Shown piece by piece: positions 9,565 to 18,906 of a stretch of 64,000 nucleotides of DNA (position 1 is its first letter; each line of letters opens with the position of its first letter). The notes beneath the pieces are model-generated. The model was not told the origin of the DNA, ran no database searches, and saw nothing but the letters and a program-made list of their open reading frames with translations. Source of the stretch: Oceanospirillaceae bacterium (GTDB lineage Bacteria; Pseudomonadota; Gammaproteobacteria; Pseudomonadales; Litoribrevibacteraceae); assembly GCA_015665455.1 (NCBI GenBank), contig JADFAD010000006.1, positions 372,001 to 436,000 on the forward strand, in the 5' to 3' direction. The translations under genes and the position numbers were made by a program.

Positions 9565-10770
9565 TCAGCCTACAACCCAATTATAAAACTGGCGCATCAA
9601 GCCCTGCTGTTCAGATGAAGTATACCCGAACGTACCATACAACCTGTCTTGAAAGCTTCTCGTCTGGTCTTCCAAAACGGACTTATTTAAACGAATACCA
9701 TACCGCTCGAAAATAGGTGCAAGCTCATCATAACGCTCCAATAAGTCCTGACGAGTCATTTGATAGGCATGCTCACAAACCTCTTGGCGCCCTTCAAAAC
9801 TAAAGACACTCGAAAGCAGCATGGTTGCATCATCACGTCTAGGTTGAACCAATACGATATCCGCGCCAGGGTATTGCTCCTCATAAGCAGACATCCCCAA
9901 CTCAACTCGAGAATGAATAAATGTTCTTAGGGTTTGACCTAGAACCGCAGCTAAACCACCCTCTCTTAAAGACTTCGACTCCATTGTCCCACACTCTGAA
10001 GCTGCATCTGTATCAATAGGAACCAAAGGGTTTAAACCGATCACAAGATCAGCCCCCTCATCCAAGGCCACAGACGCATGCATTGCCTTCAGAAGCGTTC
10101 CGTCAGCAAAGTATCGTCCATCTATTTCTACTGGCGTATAAAAGCCAGGGCATGCAACACTGGCCTGAACGGCTTTCGATATGGAAATATGGTTATACTT
10201 CTCATCCCCAAATTTAATGGCTTCTCCCGAATCAAGATCTGCAGCCACTAAAAACAACTTACGTCTTAATTCACGGAAATCATCTGTTCTGCCATGGCCA
10301 TCATACAAAACACTTAAATATTGATAGAGAACATCGTTCGTAAACAGCCCATCAGGCAAGGCATCCACTAGATCAGTTAAAGATTCAAGAAGCGATTGAT
10401 CGCCGGGGCGGGATATCAGGTGCGTTAATTTACGGCTAACAATAGCTGGGACTTTAAGTAAGCTACGCGCATATTCTTTGAAGGCAGGCTGAAAAAAAAC
10501 ATGAGGATGAAATGGATGGCCATGAGGTTCATTAATAATAAAAATCCGGCACATCTGAGCAGTCGTAATCTGATTAGCAAGGTTAGCAGCAATCAAAGCA
10601 CCACTACTTACTCCAACATAAACATCAATATCATTGAAATTAATCCCATCAAGGCACTCATCTAGTGCTCTTAATGCTCCAATTTCATAGATACCACTAA
10701 GTGGGCCGCCCCCTCCTAATGCCAGTCCGATTTTAAAATCTCTCTGTTTCGAAGGGGATTGCTTAGCCAC
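9565..10770 (-). CDS. Patatin-like phospholipase family protein
   Basis: Predicted cytosolic acyl hydrolase with a Ser-Asp dyad. 401 residues. Seen: glycine-rich oxyanion loop ALGGGGPLSG (~16-25), nucleophile elbow GVSSG, and the catalytic Asp in YFADGTLL. No signal peptide. It starts at GTG (10770); an overlapping ATG reads into an immediate stop, so GTG is the only plausible local start. It follows the phasin gene after 46 bases on the same strand, so the two probably form an operon. That makes a role at the PHA granule surface (polymer or lipid hydrolysis) reasonable but unproven; a general phospholipase remains possible. Confidence 0.85.
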   Translation of the reverse strand: MAKQSPSKQRDFKIGLALGGGGPLSGIYEIGALRALDECLDGINFNDIDVYVGVSSGALIAANLANQITTAQMCRIFIINEPHGHPFHPHVFFQPAFKEYARSLLKVPAIVSRKLTHLISRPGDQSLLESLTDLVDALPDGLFTNDVLYQYLSVLYDGHGRTDDFRELRRKLFLVAADLDSGEAIKFGDEKYNHISISKAVQASVACPGFYTPVEIDGRYFADGTLLKAMHASVALDEGADLVIGLNPLVPIDTDAASECGTMESKSLREGGLAAVLGQTLRTFIHSRVELGMSAYEEQYPGADIVLVQPRRDDATMLLSSVFSFEGRQEVCEHAYQMTRQDLLERYDELAPIFERYGIRLNKSVLEDQTRSFQDRLYGTFGYTSSEQQGLMRQFYNWVVG

Positions 10771-10816
10771 TCATTATCTCTCTGTACAGCTTATATTAGA
10801 CTATGGTTCAAAACGA

Positions 10817-11452
10817 CTATTCTGCTTTAGTCGCAGCCGTTTTGGTAGTCTTTGCTGCAGAAGTTCGCTTCGTGGCCGTTGTCTTCTTAGCTGCTGCAGT
10901 GGTTTTCTTAGTCGCTGGCGCCTTTTTAGCTGCTGGGACTTTTTTCTCTGCAGTTGCCGGTGCTGCTTTTTTAGCAGGCGCTTTTCTAGCGGCTGGAGCT
11001 TTTGCTTTTTTTAACGTTTCAACATTCTTCTTTAGTGTTTCAATTTCTGCTTTAAGCGTATCAAGATCCGCTTTTGAAGGGATACCAAGACGCGTAAGAG
11101 CTCTTTGAACACGCTCATCAAAAACACGCTCTACTTTATCCCATGTGGTGTTTGCTTTATCACGAACATCTTCAGCGCGCTGCATAACATCATTTTTAAC
11201 ATCTTCTACACGGTTGTTTGCAAACTCAACTTGGCGCAGAACACCTTCACGCCCACGCTCTTCAATATCTTTGCCCGCAGTAACAAGCGCATCAAAATAT
11301 TTATTTCCTTCACCATCAGCCTTACTGAATGCACCTAAACCAGCCAACCAAATCTGATTAGTGTATTTCTTAATATCTTGTGCAATTCTAGTTTCTGAAA
11401 GTGCCTTCATGCGGTTATCCGTTGCTTCAGCAGCGTCTTTAAGCTTACCCAT
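10817..11452 (-). CDS. phaF: PHA granule-associated phasin, PhaF-like
   Basis: Phasin coating polyhydroxyalkanoate granules. 211 residues in two parts: an amphipathic N-terminal phasin domain (~20-125; IWLAGLGAFSKADGEG is characteristic), then a short coiled-coil with LDTLKAEIETLKK. The C-terminal tail (~150-211) is almost only Lys, Ala, Pro and Thr in AAKK/PAKK-type repeats, like histone H1. In Pseudomonas PhaF this type of tail binds DNA and helps partition granules at division. Found in the same chromosomal neighbourhood as Pseudomonas phaF, but no phaC or phaI is present. The opposite-strand open frame here is only the complement of the Ala/Lys codons. Confidence 0.88.
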   Translation of the reverse strand: MGKLKDAAEATDNRMKALSETRIAQDIKKYTNQIWLAGLGAFSKADGEGNKYFDALVTAGKDIEERGREGVLRQVEFANNRVEDVKNDVMQRAEDVRDKANTTWDKVERVFDERVQRALTRLGIPSKADLDTLKAEIETLKKNVETLKKAKAPAARKAPAKKAAPATAEKKVPAAKKAPATKKTTAAAKKTTATKRTSAAKTTKTAATKAE

Positions 11453-11716
11453 AGTTATAAACCCTTATCGATTCAATACTTACTGCTAATCAAGCAGCTC
11501 ATAACGCAGAACCCGAAACAATCAACATAAAAGCAATCAGTTGAAGCGAGTACCGCCATTCAAACAATCAAACTAACAATGTCAATTAGAATTTTCATAC
11601 TAATGACCGCAGATCACTTCTCCTATTCACAAGACCAAAAGAAGAGACTATCCTAGCAATCAGGCGTTGAATGCCTTAATAATAATTCCAATAAACCATG
11701 CTCACTGTCTTTTATC

Positions 11717-12586
11717 ATGAATCAACTACTTCAATACCCTTGGGCTTCGTACAAACTTAACCCAATAAAACTGACCCTTAATAGCCTTGAGGCCAATTGG
11801 CATAGACTCCATATAGGTAATTCAGAAAAATACCCATCAACTGCCGCATTAACTGAAATAACGCAACAGTTTCCTATTCTAGCCGCTTCTATTGGAAGCA
11901 CCTCATTGAATGAAATTTCGCTTAAACTGCAATCTGGCTGGCTAAACTTTCACCAAGGAAATTACCAAGAAGCAACCAAAACAGGATTATCGGTAGGTTT
12001 ACTAGGACTCAATCTCGCCTCAAAGTCCATGGCTATTTACGCAACGCACCTAGAACCTAATGAATCCTTAAAGCTGAACCTATTTTTAGAGGCCGTCAAA
12101 CTGGCTGATCACGCAATCGAAGTTATGCCAACGAACCCTGATGCTCATTACAATAAAGGGTACGCTTTAGGAAGATATAGCCAAGGGATCTCCATTACCA
12201 AAGCCTTAGCAGAAGGCCACGGCAAAGAGGTTAGAAGAAGCTTGGAGAAAACTCTGGAATTGTCTCCCGAGCATGCTGAAGCTCAAGTTGCATTCGGAAC
12301 TTATCATGCTGAAATCATCGACCAAGTAGGAAAACTGGTCGCCAGTATTTCCTATGGAGCCAATAAAGACTCCAGCCTTAAGCACTTCCGGTCTGCCATA
12401 AGAATAGCCCCTGATTTTCCTATTGCTTACACACAGTATGCAGATGGCCTACTTATGATGTTTGGCCCTTCAAAACTAAAAGACGCTCAAAACCTCTACG
12501 ATAAAGCAGCTTCCAGCCTAATTTTTGATGCAATGGAGCAACTTGATCGACAAGCCGCCATCGATGAATTAGCAGAAATCCAGTAA
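11717..12586 (+). CDS. Tetratricopeptide-repeat protein of unknown role
   Basis: Not assigned to a named family. 289 residues, no signal peptide or clear membrane segment, though residues ~85-110 are hydrophobic. TPR-like helices are visible in the second half: a unit with TNPDAHYNKGYALGRYS, one with LSPEHAEAQVAFGTYHAEI, and one with IAPDFPIAYTQYADGL. This spacing of long TPR units resembles proteins of the RMDN type, but this is only an impression. It is divergent from the phasin across a 264-base region (11453-11716) in which I see no other gene, and it is closed by its own terminator. Confidence 0.7.
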   Translation: MNQLLQYPWASYKLNPIKLTLNSLEANWHRLHIGNSEKYPSTAALTEITQQFPILAASIGSTSLNEISLKLQSGWLNFHQGNYQEATKTGLSVGLLGLNLASKSMAIYATHLEPNESLKLNLFLEAVKLADHAIEVMPTNPDAHYNKGYALGRYSQGISITKALAEGHGKEVRRSLEKTLELSPEHAEAQVAFGTYHAEIIDQVGKLVASISYGANKDSSLKHFRSAIRIAPDFPIAYTQYADGLLMMFGPSKLKDAQNLYDKAASSLIFDAMEQLDRQAAIDELAEIQ

Positions 12587-12605
12587 CCAGCAACCCCGAG
12601 CAGCC

Positions 12606-12630
12606 AAGAGCCCGTTGGGCTCTTTTCCCT
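12606..12630 (+). terminator. Hairpin terminator after the TPR gene
   Basis: Perfect 8-bp arms AAGAGCCC / GGGCTCTT with a 3-base loop and a T-rich tail, 20 bases after the stop codon. Confidence 0.75.
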
Positions 12631-12780
12631 TGATTATTGAGTAATTCGATTTGTAACATTGTGCTACAAATTACAACAATGCGTTTCCACTTCTATGCCA
12701 ATCTTCAATAATGTGTCATAAAGGTCTGACTATAATGATAATTACAAAGCGATTCTTGTTCGCGCTTAAGGATCAAAAGC

Positions 12781-13716
12781 ATGGGTATTGCATCAATGGC
12801 AAATTCTAATAATATTCACAAGCTGTCAGAACCTATCCAACAGGCTTATCAAGAGTTATTCAGTGGCGATGTTTATTTATGCGGGAAAGCAGGCGTCTCA
12901 GTACGAAATCACAGCGGAGTAGCCAAGCATACAGTAATTGGTGTTCATGGTTTCCTTGAGAACCACTGCTACTTCACAGAAACCTACTCTCAATCCGATA
13001 TCGAACTAATTTTATTAACCTGTAGCAATTATCATATTCCTGTCACAGGCCCTGAACATACGCATGCAGACTGGTTTGATCAACCCGACCATCCTGACTC
13101 ATCAATTGAGTATGATGCTTGTATTTTGATTCAAGCAATGGAAAAACTCGCCACCTCTAAAAATGTTCGTATTCATGGCCATTCTCGTGGCGGCGGTGTT
13201 ATTTTAGAAGCCATTAATCAAAGACCAGAACTATTTAAAGACGCAGAAATATTATTGGAAGCCCCTGTCTTACCTCAAGGGAAAATCCACCCTATGCCTA
13301 AAGCATTAGTTGACAACATGTCGCCTAGAATGTGGCCTTGGGCTTTAAGGCTATTAGAAAAAACACCGCTTACTACCTACTCCCAAGCATTCTTCGGTGA
13401 AACACAAGGGCGTAAAAAGCAGCTACTTGAGCATTTATTTAAAAACCCTCAAAACGCGATGACCATCATCAAAAACATTCACTCCATTGAAACATGGATG
13501 AATAAAACGTCGACTGACGTTTTCAAAAAGATAAAAAGAGGGACTATCCTCATTCCAGAGAGAGACCGAATCTTATGCAAAGAGAGCATGTTAGACAGTG
13601 CCCTCAAATCACCTAACAACGTAAGAGTTGTTGAAACAGATGGCACGAGCCATTTCATTACCTTAGATGATGTTGAGTGGTTACCTCCCTTGACGATACC
13701 GCTATCTCTTCAGTAG
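12781..13716 (+). CDS. Alpha/beta hydrolase
   Basis: 311 residues, cytosolic, alpha/beta-hydrolase fold. Oxyanion-hole HG in GVHGFLENH, nucleophile elbow GHSRGGG (~138), candidate acid in PERDR and catalytic His in TSHFITLDD near the C-terminus. An AAGGA ribosome site precedes the ATG; a TATAAT at 12731 could be its -10, without a good -35. Position inside the pha-type locus suggests ester hydrolysis linked to PHA or acyl metabolism, but the sequence does not look like the PhaZ depolymerase of Pseudomonas. Substrate unknown. Confidence 0.75.
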   Translation: MGIASMANSNNIHKLSEPIQQAYQELFSGDVYLCGKAGVSVRNHSGVAKHTVIGVHGFLENHCYFTETYSQSDIELILLTCSNYHIPVTGPEHTHADWFDQPDHPDSSIEYDACILIQAMEKLATSKNVRIHGHSRGGGVILEAINQRPELFKDAEILLEAPVLPQGKIHPMPKALVDNMSPRMWPWALRLLEKTPLTTYSQAFFGETQGRKKQLLEHLFKNPQNAMTIIKNIHSIETWMNKTSTDVFKKIKRGTILIPERDRILCKESMLDSALKSPNNVRVVETDGTSHFITLDDVEWLPPLTIPLSLQ

Positions 13717-13755
13717 GGTTGCTCTTTTTATAAGTCCCCTAAATGAGAATTATCT

Positions 13756-14523
13756 ATGTCTGTCGACAAATTGGCGAAGCCTGTATCAGGTCAACATGGA
13801 GAAGCGCTTCGCCAGCTTCTACTTCAAAATAGGCATCGGCACGTTCAAAGTACACACTCAGATCAAACACAACACTTGCAGAGTTTAATGGTTTGGCAAA
13901 CGTCTCGTTTAAAGCAAACGCACGCGGATCTGTTTAGCTCAGAAAGATACCAACAAGCCGCTCACTACTTCATTGAAGATCTTTATTTATCTCCTAATGC
14001 AATACAAAGAGATAAAGACCTAGAACGGGTCTTTCCTACGCTTGTTAAATTATTACCCGACGACATGTTAGAAACCGTAGCCAATGCCGTAGAATTAAAT
14101 ATCTTATCAGCAGAGCTCGATCAACAACTCGCGGATAATCTTTTCAGAATAGCCCGAGAAAAAAATACCGAAAGCAGCATCACCATTTGCCATTCAAGTT
14201 ATGTACAAGCCTATCGAGAAAGTGCTGCTGGGGATTTAAGAGTTCATCAACTGAACCTTATCAATCAGATTGGATCTGATCTCGACCATCTTGTTCGTAT
14301 TCCACTCATATCTTGGACTCTAAGACTCATAAGAAAACGAGCACACAAGAAAGGCTTAGGCAGCCTGCATGAGTTTCTAGAGCGAGGATTTAATACATTC
14401 AAAGATCTAGGAGGGGCAAAGGAATTTATGAGTATCATCTCGTCTCGTGAAGGACAAATCATTGAAAACTTAAACTCTGGTCATCATTCGCCTTTTGCCA
14501 TAGACACAAGAATAAACCTGTAG
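13756..14523 (+). CDS. Conserved protein resembling the FFLEE-motif family
   Basis: 255 residues, soluble, mainly helical. The block HYFIEDLYLSPNAIQRDKDL followed by VFPTLVKLLP resembles the FFLEELYG..RD..L motif of proteins annotated in Pseudomonas as FFLEE-motif proteins. Function is unknown for the family. The C-terminal half has WTLRLIRKRAHKKG and FLERGFNTFKDLGGAKEFM, suggesting a helical bundle. It follows the alpha/beta hydrolase after 39 bases and could be co-transcribed. It is convergent with the PHA-system gene; its stop codon lies within a long hairpin. Confidence 0.7.
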   Translation: MSVDKLAKPVSGQHGEALRQLLLQNRHRHVQSTHSDQTQHLQSLMVWQTSRLKQTHADLFSSERYQQAAHYFIEDLYLSPNAIQRDKDLERVFPTLVKLLPDDMLETVANAVELNILSAELDQQLADNLFRIAREKNTESSITICHSSYVQAYRESAAGDLRVHQLNLINQIGSDLDHLVRIPLISWTLRLIRKRAHKKGLGSLHEFLERGFNTFKDLGGAKEFMSIISSREGQIIENLNSGHHSPFAIDTRINL

Positions 14524-14544
14524 ATAAATCATCTCAGGTTTATT
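14511..14544. terminator. Long hairpin at convergent gene ends
   Basis: Perfect 10-bp arms AATAAACCTG / CAGGTTTATT, with an inner AGAT/ATCT continuation, so nearly the whole 34 bases fold. It spans the last codons and stop of the upstream gene and ends just before the 14552 gene. Likely a bidirectional terminator although no long T run follows. Confidence 0.55.
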
Positions 14545-14551
14545 AATGTTA

Positions 14552-14827
14552 TTAGCCTAACTCTTTTTCAAGGTAGTTATTAATTTCTCGTTCAACCACC
14601 GACTTAAAAGGTCGCATCAATAGCGCCAACTCCACCTTAACTTCCAGCGTATCTTCGGTCACATCTAAATACCCTTTTACACCAGTGCGATGAAAAACAA
14701 GCTTCTGACCTTGCCATTCATATTTAGCATCAAAACGATCAGCCAACATTAGAGCAAGCTGCTCTGCATCTTCGAGCGCTTTATCAACCCCTAAGGTATG
14801 ATTTCGTTTTAAATGAATCTTTGACAT
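14552..14827 (-). CDS. Polyhydroxyalkanoic acid system family protein
   Basis: 91 residues of the PHA granule region family (PHA_gran_rgn), whose members lie beside phaI/phaF in Pseudomonas and are thought to be PHA-related; biochemical role unknown. Matching elements: IHLKRNHTLG, ALMLADRFDAKYEWQG, LVFHRTGVKG and LMRPFKSVVEREIN. The longest frame begins eight codons earlier at TTG. The ATG at 14827, with AGG upstream, gives the usual MxxIxIxRxH start. It supports the view that this interval is a remnant or variant of a pha locus. Confidence 0.85.
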   Translation of the reverse strand: MSKIHLKRNHTLGVDKALEDAEQLALMLADRFDAKYEWQGQKLVFHRTGVKGYLDVTEDTLEVKVELALLMRPFKSVVEREINNYLEKELG

Positions 14828-15042
14828 ACAACCTACCAATAAAAACAGCAAAAACTACCAACCAACGTTGATAATAAAAAATAATCGGCCACGCCACATA
14901 TATACATGCGCATATCGATACCTGGCCGTGCATTCTACCCCAAAGCCCTCGAATTCAACAAATTGACCTTTATCAAAAGACAACAACCTGAATCAAGGTT
15001 AGAATACCCACAATTTTTTGCTTCTACTGGATCTATTCTGCT

Positions 15043-15795
15043 ATGACAGATCAAAATAAAACGACACACTTTGGTTTCCAACAAGTGCCTGTAAATGAAA
15101 AAGCCAACAAAGTTGCAGACGTCTTTCACTCTGTAGCAAGTAAATACGACATCATGAATGACTTGATGTCTGGAGGCATTCATCGCTTATGGAAACGTTT
15201 CACCATTGATCTAAGCAGTGTTCGTAAAGGGCATCGCGTTTTAGATATCGCAGGCGGAACCGGAGATCTAACGAAACAGTTTTCCAAGCTCGTCGGTAAA
15301 GATGGTCATGTTGTACTAGCAGATATAAACAGTTCCATGCTTGAAGTAGGTCGTGAACGCCTGACCAACCAAGGTTTAACAGACAACATAGAATACGTAC
15401 AGGCAAATGCTGAATCACTGCCTTTTGATGACAACTCCTTTGACGTCATCACCATTGCTTTTGGTTTAAGAAACGTCACGGACAAAGACAAAGCTTTACG
15501 CTCAATGCTTAGAGTGCTTAAACCTGGTGGTCGTTTACTTGTTCTTGAATTCTCCAAACCAGGCAATCCATTGCTTGAAAAGGTGTATGACACCTATTCT
15601 TTCAGCCTTCTTCCAAAGATAGGTCAAGTCATTGCTGGCGATTCAGAAAGCTATAAATATCTAGCCGAATCTATCCGTATGCATCCAGACCAAGAAACAC
15701 TGAAAGATATGATGGCTGACGCGGGCTTTGTTCGCTGTAACTTTCACAATATGACAGGAGGCATTGTCGCCCTCCACAAAGGCATTAAGCCTTAA
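15043..15795 (+). CDS. ubiE: Ubiquinone/menaquinone biosynthesis C-methyltransferase
   Basis: SAM-dependent C-methylation of the benzoquinol ring in ubiquinone (and demethylmenaquinone) synthesis. 250 residues. [15 protein letters not shown] and [17 protein letters not shown] are the standard N-terminus, [11 protein letters not shown] is SAM motif I, and [12 protein letters not shown] is the signature of the UbiE/COQ5 family. First gene of a ubiE-ubiJ-ubiB operon with 30 bases to ubiJ. The 215-base region upstream (14828-15042) separates it from the divergent PHA-system gene and probably holds both promoters; no gene is seen there. Confidence 0.98.
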   Translation: MTDQNKTTHFGFQQVPVNEKANKVADVFHSVASKYDIMNDLMSGGIHRLWKRFTIDLSSVRKGHRVLDIAGGTGDLTKQFSKLVGKDGHVVLADINSSMLEVGRERLTNQGLTDNIEYVQANAESLPFDDNSFDVITIAFGLRNVTDKDKALRSMLRVLKPGGRLLVLEFSKPGNPLLEKVYDTYSFSLLPKIGQVIAGDSESYKYLAESIRMHPDQETLKDMMADAGFVRCNFHNMTGGIVALHKGIKP

Positions 15796-15825
15796 AGTTA
15801 TTATCGTAAAGGTTATCAATCTCTC

Positions 15826-16488
15826 ATGTTTCAAATGGTTTCAACAGCAACGTTGACGCTTATCGAAGGGGCTATCAACCAAGCGATCAAGCAAGATGAA
15901 CTTACTCAAAGAAAGCTTGCTCGCTTGGAAGGTAAGGTTGTATGTCTACGTCTAAATACGCCAAAACTGGATTTTTTCATTCAAATTATTTCAGACGGAG
16001 TTCGAGTTCCCATCAGCATAGAACACGAACCAGACCTAACAATTTCAGGAACGCCTTCAGACTTTTTACAAATTGTACTTGCCGAAGACATGAACAGTGC
16101 TCTTTTCGGAAGCCAAGTGCGTATTGGCGGTAACGAACACTTAGCGCAAACATTAATGACCCTAACCAAAGAACTCACCATTGATTGGGAATACCTCCTA
16201 TCAAAAGTTACAGGTGATGTAATTGCACATCAAATAGGTCAAGGCGTTAAACTATCAAGCGGCTGGTTTAAACAAACCAACCAAAGCATGATAGATAACT
16301 TGGAAGAGTATATTCACCACGAGTTAAGAACTCTTCCACATGCCAGCGAAATAGACTATTACAGCGAACAAGTTTCGGAGCTTAGGTTACGAACCGATCG
16401 GTTAAACGCAAAAATAAAACAATTGGAAGACAAAGCATCCTCCAATACTCAAGAATTGCAGCAAGGAGTTAGAAGTGACCAGCCTTAA
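15826..16488 (+). CDS. ubiJ: Ubiquinone biosynthesis accessory factor UbiJ (SCP2 domain)
   Basis: Lipid-binding scaffold of the cytosolic Ubi complex, presenting hydrophobic ubiquinone intermediates to the hydroxylases and methylases. 220 residues: an N-terminal SCP2-type sterol-carrier fold (~15-115, e.g. [16 protein letters not shown]), then helices and a C-terminal coiled coil (~175-215; [20 protein letters not shown]). Its 3' end overlaps ubiB by 14 bases, implying translational coupling. Confidence 0.93.
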   Translation: MFQMVSTATLTLIEGAINQAIKQDELTQRKLARLEGKVVCLRLNTPKLDFFIQIISDGVRVPISIEHEPDLTISGTPSDFLQIVLAEDMNSALFGSQVRIGGNEHLAQTLMTLTKELTIDWEYLLSKVTGDVIAHQIGQGVKLSSGWFKQTNQSMIDNLEEYIHHELRTLPHASEIDYYSEQVSELRLRTDRLNAKIKQLEDKASSNTQELQQGVRSDQP

Positions 16489-18121
16489 AAGGATTCTGGT
16501 AATCATCTGGGTCATTAGTAAATATCGTCTAGACCAACTGATTCCTCTAACGCTTTTACCTTGGTACATGCGCGGCTTATTGTGGCTCGCGCCATGGCAT
16601 TTAAAATCAGCGCCAAAAAACTTAAACCGAGGCGCTCGGCTTCGTCTGGCCCTTCAAGAGCTTGGCCCCATTTTTATTAAATTCGGGCAAATACTATCAA
16701 CACGAAGGGACCTTCTTCCCGATGACATCGCAGACGAACTCAAGCTATTACAAGATAATGTACCTGCGTTTTCATCCACCGAAGCAAAATCCATCATAGA
16801 AACGTCATTAAAAGCCAAAATAGATGAATTGTTTGAAGAGTTCAGTGATCAAGCCTTAGCTTCTGCATCTGTAGCTCAAGTTCATACGGCTAAACTCAAG
16901 ACGGGCGAAGATGTTGTTATTAAGGTAATCCGACCAAACCTCGTTCCTACAATTCAGAAAGATATTGCCCTGATGAAACTCATGGCACATCTTCTTGAAA
17001 GTTATTGGTCAGAAGGTCACCGCCTTCATCCCAAAGAAATTGTAAATGACTACGAGCACACCATTTACGACGAGCTCGATCTGCAAAAAGAAGCAGCAAA
17101 CGGCTCCCAACTTCGTAGAAATTTTGAAAACTCTGAAATTCTTTATGTCCCTAAGATCTATTGGGATTACACCCGAACCAACGTCATGGTTATGGAGCGA
17201 ATTTCAGGTATTCCCGTTGCAGAAGTGGCTGAACTTAACGATCAAAGCACCAACATGAAACTGCTCGCCGAGCGAGGCGTAGAAATATTTTTCACTCAGG
17301 TTTTTCGCGACAGCTTCTTTCATGCTGACATGCACCCAGGTAACATTTTTATTTCACGTGAAAACCCCCAATCACCGCAGTACATTGCAGTGGACTTTGG
17401 AATTGTAGGTTCCCTCACTGAAAACGATCAAATTTACTTAGCGCGCAACCTTCTCGCATTCTTTAACCGAGATTACCGTCAAGTAGCACAACTTCACATT
17501 GATTCCGGTTGGATACCAAAGCACACGCGCGTTAACGAATTCGAAGCAGCAATACGCAGTGTTTGTGAGCCTATCTTTGAAAAGCCACTTAAAGAAATCA
17601 GCTTTGGTCATTTCCTATTAAGACTTTTCCAAGTGGCAAGACGTTTTGACATGGAAGTTCAACCACAACTGGTTTTACTCCAAAAAACGCTTTTAAATAT
17701 CGAAGGCTTAGGCAGGCAGTTATATCCGGATCTAGACCTTTGGCAAACAGCGCTTCCTTACCTTGAAGGCTGGATGAAAGACCGAGTTGCTCCACCCAAA
17801 GTATTTAAGAACTTTCAAATCCACGCTGCAGATTGGGCTGAACAAACGCGTCAGTTACCTCAGTTAATGCTTCATGCAATGGAGCAACTGCGCAGCACTG
17901 ATCAACACCGGCTTGAGCAAAAAGACCAAATACACCAACTACAAGCTGAGATTAGCAATCAAGAACAAGCTAAACGCAGCCGTTGGCTTGGCTTAGCACT
18001 CATAACAGGTGCAGCAATCTTAACTCAAGATAACATCGAAACCTTATTGCACACGGTACCAATGGCTACGTGGGGTTTATTGGCCGCAGGGGTTTATCTA
18101 TTAGCTTTGAAGCGGTACTGA
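16475..18121 (+). CDS. ubiB: Probable ubiquinone biosynthesis protein kinase-like UbiB
   Basis: ADCK/ABC1-family atypical kinase-like ATPase needed for ubiquinone synthesis, membrane anchored. 548 residues. Family signs: KxGQ motif in [16 protein letters not shown], the Ala-rich loop replacing the P-loop (ASASVAQVH), catalytic loop HADMHPGN, and VDFG in place of DFG. Two closely spaced C-terminal membrane helices (~500-545). Start is GTG 16475, supported by AAGGAG six bases upstream and inside ubiJ. It ends the operon. The ~108-base gap to hisE carries no hisI, unlike the Pseudomonas order. Confidence 0.97.
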   Translation: MTSLKRILVIIWVISKYRLDQLIPLTLLPWYMRGLLWLAPWHLKSAPKNLNRGARLRLALQELGPIFIKFGQILSTRRDLLPDDIADELKLLQDNVPAFSSTEAKSIIETSLKAKIDELFEEFSDQALASASVAQVHTAKLKTGEDVVIKVIRPNLVPTIQKDIALMKLMAHLLESYWSEGHRLHPKEIVNDYEHTIYDELDLQKEAANGSQLRRNFENSEILYVPKIYWDYTRTNVMVMERISGIPVAEVAELNDQSTNMKLLAERGVEIFFTQVFRDSFFHADMHPGNIFISRENPQSPQYIAVDFGIVGSLTENDQIYLARNLLAFFNRDYRQVAQLHIDSGWIPKHTRVNEFEAAIRSVCEPIFEKPLKEISFGHFLLRLFQVARRFDMEVQPQLVLLQKTLLNIEGLGRQLYPDLDLWQTALPYLEGWMKDRVAPPKVFKNFQIHAADWAEQTRQLPQLMLHAMEQLRSTDQHRLEQKDQIHQLQAEISNQEQAKRSRWLGLALITGAAILTQDNIETLLHTVPMATWGLLAAGVYLLALKRY

Positions 18122-18229
18122 TCTGCATCAATTAAGAACAGCATCGTTCCACCAATGACATAGACAAGCCCTAGCAAACCCATTAAAGTTGACACATATT
18201 TTAAACATACAAGTAGTAAATTACACCCT

Positions 18230-18559
18230 ATGAACGATGTACTCTCTTCCTTACAAAAAGTTCTAAATGAACGCAAATTAGCATCACCAGATACCTCCTA
18301 TGTAGCTAAACTACATAGCAAAGGGCTCAATAAAATATTGGAAAAAGTAGGCGAAGAAGCAACTGAAACAATCATCGCTGCAAAAGATGTCCAATCAAGT
18401 GATGATAAAAGTGATTTAGTTTATGAAACAGCAGACTTATGGTTTCACACCATAGTGATGCTTAACAACCTAGACCTAGACGTGGATGATGTACTTAAAG
18501 AGTTAGAGCGTCGATTTGATTTATCTGGACTAGAAGAAAAAGCGAATCGAACTAAATAG
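18230..18559 (+). CDS. hisE: Phosphoribosyl-ATP pyrophosphatase
   Basis: Second step of histidine biosynthesis: hydrolyses PR-ATP to PR-AMP. 109 residues, stand-alone HisE with the MazG-like helical core: [25 protein letters not shown] is continuous and includes the metal-binding KxxEExxE-type helix. No HisI partner gene is adjacent. A perfect -35 TTGACA at 18189 lies upstream, but the -10 at suitable spacing is weak. Followed 96 bases later by tatABC, an order shared with Pseudomonas. Confidence 0.97.
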   Translation: MNDVLSSLQKVLNERKLASPDTSYVAKLHSKGLNKILEKVGEEATETIIAAKDVQSSDDKSDLVYETADLWFHTIVMLNNLDLDVDDVLKELERRFDLSGLEEKANRTK

Positions 18560-18655
18560 AACTTAAACGTACAGAAAGTACTAGAACAGCGTTTTGACCG
18601 ATCCAAATGTAAAGGACAAACAAAGCGCGCAATACAGACTAAAAGGTAGATAATT

Positions 18656-18883
18656 ATGGCTGGTATCAGCATTTGGCAACTAGTGATTGTTCTTGGCATC
18701 GTCGTACTGCTTTTCGGAACAAAAAAATTAAGAAACATCGGATCAGATCTTGGTGGTGCAATTAAAGGATTTAAAGGCGCGATGAAAGAAGGCGAAGCGG
18801 AAGCCGAGACAAAATCAATCGAGAAAAAAGAAGACGAATTAGCAGCAAAAACAGCAGAAAAGAAAGAAGAAACCAAGCACTAA
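18656..18883 (+). CDS. tatA: Sec-independent protein translocase TatA
   Basis: Pore-forming subunit of the twin-arginine translocase, inner membrane. 75 residues: N-terminal membrane helix ([18 protein letters not shown]), [10 protein letters not shown] hinge and amphipathic helix ([14 protein letters not shown]), then a highly charged Glu/Lys tail. AAGG lies upstream. First gene of tatABC. Confidence 0.97.
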   Translation: MAGISIWQLVIVLGIVVLLFGTKKLRNIGSDLGGAIKGFKGAMKEGEAEAETKSIEKKEDELAAKTAEKKEETKH

Positions 18884-18906
18884 TACTGATAGGTTAATAA
18901 CACTCT

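Noticed and set aside
10803-11108. 101-codon hydrophobic frame antisense to the phasin tail
   Set aside because: It is the complement of the Lys/Ala-rich repeat codons, which automatically give Ala/Val/Phe on the other strand.
18445-18876. 143-codon frame antisense to hisE and tatA
   Set aside because: Ser/Phe-rich complement of the Lys/Glu-rich tatA tail; no independent support.
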